Source of the DNA: Streptomyces wedmorensis
GTDB taxonomy: Bacteria > Actinomycetota > Actinomycetes > Streptomycetales > Streptomycetaceae
Assembly (NCBI RefSeq): GCF_000716445.1
Contig: NZ_JNWK01000046.1
Coordinates: 1-55,635, forward strand
Reading direction: 5' to 3'
Length of the DNA: 55,635 bases
A program made the translations under genes and the position numbers. Each line of letters starts with the position of its first letter. Position 1 is the stretch's first letter. The notes under the pieces were generated by a model. The model was not told the origin of the DNA. It made no database searches and saw only the letters and a list, made by a program, of their open reading frames with translations. This document shows positions 50,813 to 55,635 of this stretch, one piece after another.

Positions 50813-51274
50813 CTACTCCAGCCACTCCCCCTCGCGCATCACGACCCTGCCCCGCAGTTCCGGTGTTCCGCGCCAGGCGCGTACTGTGCGCGGCACCACG
50901 CGCAGGTAGACGAAGGGGGCCTCTTCCTCGCGCGGGTCCCAGCCGAACTTGCCTGCGAACGCGTCTGCGGCGTCCGGGGGGACTTCTGGTGCGGGATAGC
51001 AGTTCGCCTCGCCTTGCAGCAGCACGACGTCGAAGGTGTCCGGCAGTGCCAGGCGTACGCGTGGTTCGCTGAGTGCGTTGCGCGCGGTCGCGGAGTTCGC
51101 GTCGGTACACGTCCACGCTGCCTGTCCGTCCCAGAGGAACCACAGGGGCACCTGATGCGGGCCGTGGTCGGGGTGGGCCGTCGACACCCAGATGTCGCGC
51201 TCTGACGCGAGACGGGCCAGGGTGTCCCTCCGGCGCTCGGCCGTGTTGCGGCGAATGATCTTCGTAGCGTGCAT
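50813..51274 (-). CDS. pyridoxamine 5'-phosphate oxidase family (flavin split-barrel) protein
   Basis: A 153-residue protein. A helical N-terminus (MHATKIIRRNTAERRRDTLA) is followed by the split-barrel strands DIWVSTAHPDHGPHQVPLWF, AAWTCTDANSATARNAL and RVRLALPDTFDVVLLQGEAN, and the C-terminal TVRAWRGTPELRGRVVMREG. This matches PNPOx-like FMN- or F420-binding proteins of actinomycetes. The PNP-oxidase-specific residues are not evident, so a reductase or binding role is more likely than pyridoxal phosphate synthesis. ATG 51274 is taken. Confidence 0.8.
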   Translation of the reverse strand: MHATKIIRRNTAERRRDTLARLASERDIWVSTAHPDHGPHQVPLWFLWDGQAAWTCTDANSATARNALSEPRVRLALPDTFDVVLLQGEANCYPAPEVPPDAADAFAGKFGWDPREEEAPFVYLRVVPRTVRAWRGTPELRGRVVMREGEWLE

Positions 51275-51471
51275 GGTGGCCGACCTTAGCCAGGGGGTTC
51301 ACGGTGCGCATGGGGCACAGGTCCTAGGCCTGGAGGCGGACCGTTGCTCAGACGCCCGCCGGCCGCTTCCTGATGGATGCCCGGTGCCCGGGTGGTCCTC
51401 AGCGGCGGTGTGAGCGGTTGGAAGGCCCCGCTGTAGTCGGCCGTCGTCGTGGAGTCGGCGGCATCCCGGGC

Positions 51472-52251
51472 TCAGCCGCGCACGTGCAGGCCGAAGCCCG
51501 CGCGGCCCGTGGGCTCGAGTCCTTCCTTCAGGTGGAGGGAGGGGATCTCGTAGTCGCCGAAGTTCTGGCGCCGGAAGGCGATCGGTTCGGTCGACTCCAG
51601 GGTGAGCAGGCGCTGTTCCCAGGCCTTGGCGGCGTCCGCGTGTTCCTCGCCGGTCATGCGGTCGGTGGCGTACAGGACGAACGGGGGCAGTACGTCCAGG
51701 CCGGGGTAGTAGAGGATGCCGTGCTGGATCGGGAACAGCAGGTCGTCGATGGGGCCGTTGATCCCGCGGACGGCGTAGTGCGACTCGGGACCGCCGGTGG
51801 TGACCGAAAGCAGCGCCCTCCGGCCTGCGAGGGTGCCTTCGCCGAAGCGCTCGCCGTACTTGGTGTCGCTGTGCTCGCCGACGCCGTATGCGAAGCGGTA
51901 GGTGAACACCCGGTCCACCCAGCCCTTGAGGATGGCGGGCATCGTGTACCACCACAGCGGGAACTGGAAGACGACGGTGTCGGCCCACAGCAGCTTCTCC
52001 TGCTCGGCGCGGACGTCCGGGGTGAGCGTGCCGGCGTCGAAGGCCCGGCCCGAGTCGAGGGCGACCTTCAGCGGGCTCGAAGCGTCGGGGCCGTAGTCGG
52101 CGGCGTCCACCACCGCCTTCCAGTTCATCGCGTACAGATCGCTGACCCGCACCTCGTGCCCGGCGCCCTCAAGCGTCGACACCGCGAGGTCCTTCAGAGA
52201 TCCGTTGAGCGAATCGGGCTCGGGGTGGGCGTAGACGATCAGCGTCTTCAT
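51472..52251 (-). CDS. NAD(P)H dehydrogenase (quinone)-like oxidoreductase
   Basis: A 259-residue flavodoxin-fold reductase of the NQO1/MdaB group. Elements are MKTLIVYAHPEPDSLNGSLK (FAD/FMN-binding loop), LWADTVVFQFPLWWYTMPAI, LKGWVDRVFTYRFAYGVG and LSVTTGGPESHYAVRGING. It would reduce quinones or azo compounds by two electrons, protecting against redox stress. ATG 52251 is the start. It is divergent (159 bp) from the HTH regulator; such reductase-plus-MmyB-like-regulator pairs are frequent in Streptomyces, and that protein likely controls it. Confidence 0.87.
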   Translation of the reverse strand: MKTLIVYAHPEPDSLNGSLKDLAVSTLEGAGHEVRVSDLYAMNWKAVVDAADYGPDASSPLKVALDSGRAFDAGTLTPDVRAEQEKLLWADTVVFQFPLWWYTMPAILKGWVDRVFTYRFAYGVGEHSDTKYGERFGEGTLAGRRALLSVTTGGPESHYAVRGINGPIDDLLFPIQHGILYYPGLDVLPPFVLYATDRMTGEEHADAAKAWEQRLLTLESTEPIAFRRQNFGDYEIPSLHLKEGLEPTGRAGFGLHVRG

Positions 52252-52357
52252 GGGGACTCCTGGGGATCGGGTGCTGCCGATGGCGCATCGGACGCCTTCG
52301 ATCCTGCGTGCCGCGCCCCGCGTTGTTCAGGGGCGCCGCTTCCGTAGGACGGGACTT

Positions 52358-52378
52358 CCTGGTACTGACAGGGCCAGG
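52358..52378. promoter_or_regulatory. inverted repeat, candidate operator
   Basis: CCTGG (52358-52362) and CCAGG (52374-52378) frame an 11-base spacer in the divergent region between the quinone reductase and the HTH regulator. It is short, so chance is possible. Confidence 0.25.
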
Positions 52379-52410
52379 TTCACGGGCGCCGCCGAGGTGA
52401 TACTGGGGGC

Positions 52411-53106
52411 ATGGACGATCTTGCTGGCTTCCTGCGAACCCGGCGTTCCCGTGTCGACCCCGCGGTCGCCGGCATCCCCACCGGCAGCCGCCGAAGGGTC
52501 GCGGGGCTGCGCCGCGAAGAGGTCGCGCATCTGTCCGGAGTCAGCGTCGACTACTACGTACGCCTGGAACAGGGCCGCGCGACCCAGCCCTCCGAGCAGG
52601 TCCTCGACGCGCTCGCCCGCGTCCTCGGCCTCGACGACACGGAACGCGGCCACCTCTACCGCCTCGCCCGGCAGCACCGCCGCCTCGCGAAGGCCCCGGC
52701 CGGGCGCGTCCGGCCCGAGCTGAGACGCGTCCTCGACCTGGTCACCGACGCACCCGCGCTGATCATGGACCACCGCCTCGGCGTGCTCGCCGGCAACCAC
52801 CTCGCCGCGCTCCTGTACGGCCGGCCCCTCTCCGGCCTCAACACCGCCCGGCACATCTTCCTCGAGGAAGCGGAGCGCGGCCTCTACGCGGACTGGGAGA
52901 AGTGCGCCCTCGACGTCGTCGGCCACCTCCGCCTCGCCGCCGGCAAATACCCCGACGACCCCCGCCTCGCCTCCCTCATCGGCGAACTCGCCATGGGCGA
53001 CGTGAACACCGCCTCCGCCGAGGCCGTGTTCACGCTCGCTCATCCCGGGAGGTCACCTCGCGGGCGCTCCGGACGTCAGCGCCACCACTGTCGGCTGTCC
53101 CAGTAG
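52411..53106 (+). CDS. MmyB-like helix-turn-helix regulator, C-terminally truncated
   Basis: A 231-residue protein. The XRE-type HTH (residues about 10-80) shows RRVAGLRREEVAHLSGVSVD and YYVRLEQGRATQPSEQVLDA. The MmyB-like ligand-binding domain begins near 105 (DLVTDAPALIMDHRLGVLAG, ADWEKCALDVVGHLRLAAGK) and is intact only to about residue 190 (DDPRLASLIGELAMGD). The usual next part (about 70 residues, with a strongly conserved Arg/His/Gly-rich segment) is missing. It is replaced by a short unrelated tail ending in the antisense of the ricin fragment. DNA binding may remain, ligand sensing probably does not. ATG 52411. Confidence 0.7.
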   Translation: MDDLAGFLRTRRSRVDPAVAGIPTGSRRRVAGLRREEVAHLSGVSVDYYVRLEQGRATQPSEQVLDALARVLGLDDTERGHLYRLARQHRRLAKAPAGRVRPELRRVLDLVTDAPALIMDHRLGVLAGNHLAALLYGRPLSGLNTARHIFLEEAERGLYADWEKCALDVVGHLRLAAGKYPDDPRLASLIGELAMGDVNTASAEAVFTLAHPGRSPRGRSGRQRHHCRLSQ

Positions 53107-53360
53107 TTCAGCGGGTCGACACCGATCTGAAGACCACGGTCGTAGTCCGTGATGCACCACCCCGTCGCCGCGTGCTTGAGACGCCAGACACCATGGTCAC
53201 CGTCCCACTCCTCGGACCAGCGCTGCCAGACGCTGCCGGAGCAGTGCTCCGTGTACACGTCGTGGTCGCTGTAGGCCGTCAGGCAGAAGTCCTGGTCGGA
53301 CGTCGTCCTCATCAGCCACGTTCCGTCACCGAGATCCTGCTCGTGCCACGTGGTCCGGCG
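53076..53360 (-). pseudogene. ricin-type beta-trefoil lectin fragment
   Basis: The minus-strand frame ends with TSDQDFCLTAYSDHDVYTEH, then CSGSVWQRWSEEWDGDHGVW and RLKHAATGWCITDYDRGLQI: one trefoil lobe with a QRW motif. Its N-terminal part (signal peptide, further lobes) is cut off near 53360, where arginine-rich antisense of the trpF leader begins. A methionine at 53312 would give only 78 residues. Its 3' end overlaps that of the truncated regulator (53076-53106). I consider it a remnant. Confidence 0.5.
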
Positions 53361-53475
53361 TTTCCGCAACCTCGCGTAAGGATCACGGACCTGTGCGTCG
53401 ACGGGTAGGGGCGGTGGGGTGCCGCGGGGTGAGTAGGGTCTGGGTGCAGCGGCGGGTTCAGCAGAGGAGAGAGAA

Positions 53476-54102
53476 GTGTTCGTCAAGGTGTGCGGGCTCG
53501 GTACGGCCGCCGATGTCGATGTGGCGGTCGCGGCAGGCGCGGACGCCGTCGGTCTGGTGATCAGCCGGACCAGCGTGCGCGGGCTCGAACGGGATCGGGC
53601 CGCGCGGCTCGCGGCCCACGTGCCGCAGGGTGTCCTGTCCGTTCTGGTGGTGAACGACACGCCGGCCGCCGATGCCGCCCGTATCGCCGGCGAGCTCGGT
53701 TTCGGTGCCCTTCAGCTGCACGGAACGGCCTACCAGGAGGACGACTTCGCCGTCGCGGCCGGGATCTTCCCGCGGCTGTGGAGGGCCACGTCGCTGAGCG
53801 ACGGGCCCGACACGCGCGTCGGCGCCTACGGCGAGGAGGTCCTCCTCCTCGACTCGCCGCAGGCGGGTTCCGGCGAACCGTGGGACCTGTCGCTTCTCGA
53901 GTCGGGCCGCCCCCAGGGCACATGGCTCCTCGCCGGCGGGCTCACGCCGGCGAACGTCGCCGAGGCCATCGGCCGGGCGTGCCCCTGGGGGGTCGACGTC
54001 TCCAGCGGCGTCGAGTCCTCCCGGGGCGTCAAGGACCATCAGCGGATTCGCGCGTTCGTCGCCGCCGCGAAGGAAGCCGCCGTGGAGCAGGCCGCCTCGT
54101 AG
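53476..54102 (+). CDS. trpF: phosphoribosylanthranilate isomerase
   Basis: A 208-residue TIM-barrel enzyme of tryptophan synthesis, isomerising phosphoribosyl-anthranilate. It opens MFVKVCGLGTAADVDVAVAA, with the catalytic Cys6-Gly motif, and VLLLDSPQAGSGEPWDLSLL supplies the conserved DS/G-rich loop with the second catalytic Asp. LLAGGLTPANVAEAIGRACP and GVDVSSGVESSRGVKD form the phosphate site. GTG 53476 follows AGGAGAG. It is a stand-alone gene: no trpCDE or trpBA lie near, unlike the usual clusters. In streptomycetes a separate trpF or the bifunctional PriA can supply this step, so this copy may be accessory. Confidence 0.9.
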   Translation: MFVKVCGLGTAADVDVAVAAGADAVGLVISRTSVRGLERDRAARLAAHVPQGVLSVLVVNDTPAADAARIAGELGFGALQLHGTAYQEDDFAVAAGIFPRLWRATSLSDGPDTRVGAYGEEVLLLDSPQAGSGEPWDLSLLESGRPQGTWLLAGGLTPANVAEAIGRACPWGVDVSSGVESSRGVKDHQRIRAFVAAAKEAAVEQAAS

Positions 54103-54159
54103 GGATCCTCCCTCGATGCGATGGGGGTACGGGGTCGCGGCCGCGCCGCTCCGTCCGCG

Positions 54160-55368
54160 TCAGGCGGTCGGGGCGGGCCAGGCGACGTCGCTTTCGACGG
54201 CGGCCGTGTAGTCGATGCCGGGGACGGAGAAGCCGTACAGGCGGCGGACCTCGTCGCTGAACCAGTCGAGGTCGGCGAGGCCGGTGATGGAGTCGCTGGT
54301 GGCGGTGGACCAGCGTTCGGCGACGGCGTTCTGGACGGTGGGGTCGAGTTCCCAGGTGTCGAGGCGGACGCGGCCCTCGTCGTCGAGGTCGAGGGGGCGG
54401 GCGCCGGTGAGCTGGTCCCACAGCTGTACCAGCTGGCCGATCGGGGCGATCATGCTGTCGCCGAGGACGCCACGCAGCAGTCCGACGTAGAGGGCGATGC
54501 CGGGGATGGCGGTGGAGGACTGGGTGACGGCCGCGGCGTTGACGGAGGTGACGGCCCGGCCGCCCAGGGTCTTGCCGAGGCGCTCGTCCAGCGTGCGCGC
54601 GGTGGCCTCCAGGTGGGACTTGGCCGCGCCGATGGTGCCCTGCCGGTAGATCGCCGCGGTGAGGGGCGAGCCGATGTACGACAGGGCCGCGGTGGTGAAG
54701 CCTTCGGCGAGGAGGGAGCGGTCGGCCAGGAAGGTGACCCAGCGTTCCCAGTCGGTGCCGCCCATCACGGCCACGGTCTGCTCGATGTCGTCCCCTTCGG
54801 CGGGTGCGGTGGTGACCTCCTTGACCTCGGGGGCGCCGTCCTGGTCGAAGACGAGGGTCTTGGTGGTGTACGGCGACCCGACCGGCTTGAGGACGGAGGC
54901 GTAGACCTCGCCGGTGTCCGGGTCGGTGCGGCGAGGCGCGGCCACGGAGTAGATCAGGTAGTCGAGCCGTCCGCCGAACCGTTCGGCGAGGAGGTCGGCG
55001 ACCTCCTCCTTCATCGCGTCGCCGAAGGCGTCGCCGTTGAGGAACACCATGTCCCGCCCGTGCTGCCGGGCGAGCCGGGCGGTGGCGGCCGTCCGGTACC
55101 AGCCGGCCGTCCCGGTGCGCCGCGCGGGCGCCTTCTCGAAGCACACGCCGATGCCCCGGATGCCGATACGGGCCAGGCCCGCGATCGTGGCGGCCAGGCC
55201 GTAGCCCGCGGACGAGCCGATGACCAGCGCGACGGGCCCTTCGCCGCCGGGCGCGACCGGTGCGGGTACGGCCTGCCACATGTCGTCCACCACCTGCCGG
55301 CAGCCGCCGGGGTGGGAGTCGAGGAAGAGGAAGCCCCGGCTCTTGGGCGCAATGACGCGTTCGCTCAC
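54160..55368 (-). CDS. fabV: enoyl-[acyl-carrier-protein] reductase FabV (trans-2-enoyl-CoA reductase)
   Basis: A 402-residue reductase for the last step of fatty-acid elongation. The Rossmann motif is LVIGSSAGYGLAATIAGLAR. The catalytic tyrosine/lysine occur in the FabV spacing of eight residues (IYRQGTIGAAKSHLEATA). YLIYSVAAPRRTDPDTGEVY, VFDQDGAPEVKEVTTAPAEG and VAVMGGTDWERWVTFLADRS are characteristic. FabV is the triclosan-insensitive ENR, so it can also serve as a resistance copy next to FabI/InhA. ATG 55368 is the start, with MSERVIAPKSRGFLFLDSHP. It is convergent with trpF. Confidence 0.93.
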   Translation of the reverse strand: MSERVIAPKSRGFLFLDSHPGGCRQVVDDMWQAVPAPVAPGGEGPVALVIGSSAGYGLAATIAGLARIGIRGIGVCFEKAPARRTGTAGWYRTAATARLARQHGRDMVFLNGDAFGDAMKEEVADLLAERFGGRLDYLIYSVAAPRRTDPDTGEVYASVLKPVGSPYTTKTLVFDQDGAPEVKEVTTAPAEGDDIEQTVAVMGGTDWERWVTFLADRSLLAEGFTTAALSYIGSPLTAAIYRQGTIGAAKSHLEATARTLDERLGKTLGGRAVTSVNAAAVTQSSTAIPGIALYVGLLRGVLGDSMIAPIGQLVQLWDQLTGARPLDLDDEGRVRLDTWELDPTVQNAVAERWSTATSDSITGLADLDWFSDEVRRLYGFSVPGIDYTAAVESDVAWPAPTA

Positions 55369-55389
55369 GGTGTGGTGTCCCAGCTGTCG

Positions 55390-55509
55390 TCACGTACAGG
55401 ATGCGGCGGCCTCTTGGGCCACCTCGTCTTGCAAGTCTGCTGTCGCACGGACGAGCTCGGTGATCTTGACCGGCACAACGATGACCTGCCGGGCTTGGAG
55501 GGTTCCCAC
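55390..55509 (-). other. possible 39-codon peptide or gene remnant upstream of fabV
   Basis: GTG 55509 to TGA 55390-55392 reads VGTLQARQVIVVPVKITELV then RATADLQDEVAQEAAASCT. The composition resembles a real protein start, but no Shine-Dalgarno is obvious and the IS-associated hairpin is adjacent. It could be a truncated gene. Confidence 0.25.
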
Positions 55510-55547
55510 TAGGGCCTGTCCGGCCCTGATCCGCCGGACAGGCCCTA
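55510..55547. terminator. 15-bp inverted repeat at the IS end
   Basis: Arms 55510-55524 (TAGGGCCTGTCCGGC) and 55533-55547 (GCCGGACAGGCCCTA) are perfectly complementary around 8 bases. The right arm contains the transposase stop codon. It can act as terminator; whether it also contains the terminal inverted repeat of the element cannot be decided with only one end visible. Confidence 0.65.
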
Positions 55548-55635
55548 GGTGTATTGACCCGCGGCGTTGTTGACACGGCTGATCGGCGGGTGTCCGTCGA
55601 GTGCGGTGTGGCAGCGGTGGTGGTTGTAGGTGTGG
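55545..55635 (-). mobile_element. IS481-like transposase, C-terminal end only (continues beyond window)
   Basis: The minus strand gives the last 29 codons, HTYNHHRCHTALDGHPPIS then RVNNAAGQYT and TAG (55545-55547). The YNHHRxHxAL...PPxSRV pattern is the typical C-terminus of IS481-family DDE transposases. Everything upstream lies outside the window, so integrity of the element is unknown. Confidence 0.75.

Overview
The window is high-GC actinobacterial DNA, almost certainly Streptomyces. Third codon positions are nearly always G or C, GTG starts are common, and there are many ATGA/GTGA gene overlaps. The gene families are typical of the genus: GlxA, MmyB-like and TetR regulators, TerD, NYN-domain and SMI1/KNR4 proteins, and secreted GH3/GH30-CBM13 hydrolases. 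The mix of accessory metabolism, truncated genes and transposon debris suggests a chromosome arm or accessory region. I infer this from content only; nothing in the sequence fixes the location.

Layout. 0-9 kb: an orphan protein, a GlxA-type regulator coupled to a frameshifted HD-domain gene, two DUF1254-family proteins on opposite strands around a strong terminator, and a GAP-family plus SulP transporter pair. 8.6-9.1 kb is a graveyard of two fused transposase fragments (a TnsA-like piece and the tail of a DDE-type transposase). 9.3-16.5 kb: a small secreted protein, a HAD hydrolase, a lone tRNA-Trp(CCA), an ADP-ribosylglycohydrolase, a secreted tripeptidyl aminopeptidase, and a broken secreted nuclease/LamG gene. 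16.6-25.2 kb: an Eis-like GNAT with a coupled P-loop protein, an RTX-repeat secreted protein, a saccharopine-dehydrogenase/TetR divergon, a P-loop kinase-like protein, and a DUF2182-DUF1326 pair.

25.3-34.4 kb is the most coherent block: a complete protocatechuate 4,5-cleavage (meta) catabolic operon. The order is pobA, ligJ, ligK, ligI, fused ligAB, ligC and an aldo/keto reductase. An IclR regulator precedes it, with a divergent signal-less ModA-like binding protein beyond that, and a strong terminator closes it. PobA makes protocatechuate from 4-hydroxybenzoate, LigAB opens the ring, LigC oxidises the semialdehyde to 2-pyrone-4,6-dicarboxylate, LigI hydrolyses the lactone, LigJ hydrates and LigK cleaves to pyruvate and oxaloacetate. 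From general knowledge, streptomycetes mostly use the 3,4-cleavage beta-ketoadipate route, so this is the window's main point of interest. A six-copy 29-bp tandem repeat with a palindromic core lies between the IclR gene and pobA.

34.6-43.6 kb: a truncated ArsR gene, a flavin reductase, a short EF-hand protein, a secreted amidase, SMI1/KNR4, NADAR, a double GNAT, a NYN-domain protein, a PQQ-type beta-propeller and an orphan. 43.7-48.9 kb: a terminator-bounded operon of secreted GH30 and GH3 glycosidases. 49.2-55.6 kb: a TerD-domain protein, a PNPOx-like protein, an NAD(P)H:quinone oxidoreductase divergent from a truncated MmyB-like regulator, a ricin-fold fragment, a stand-alone trpF, fabV, and at the right edge the C-terminus of an IS481-like transposase.
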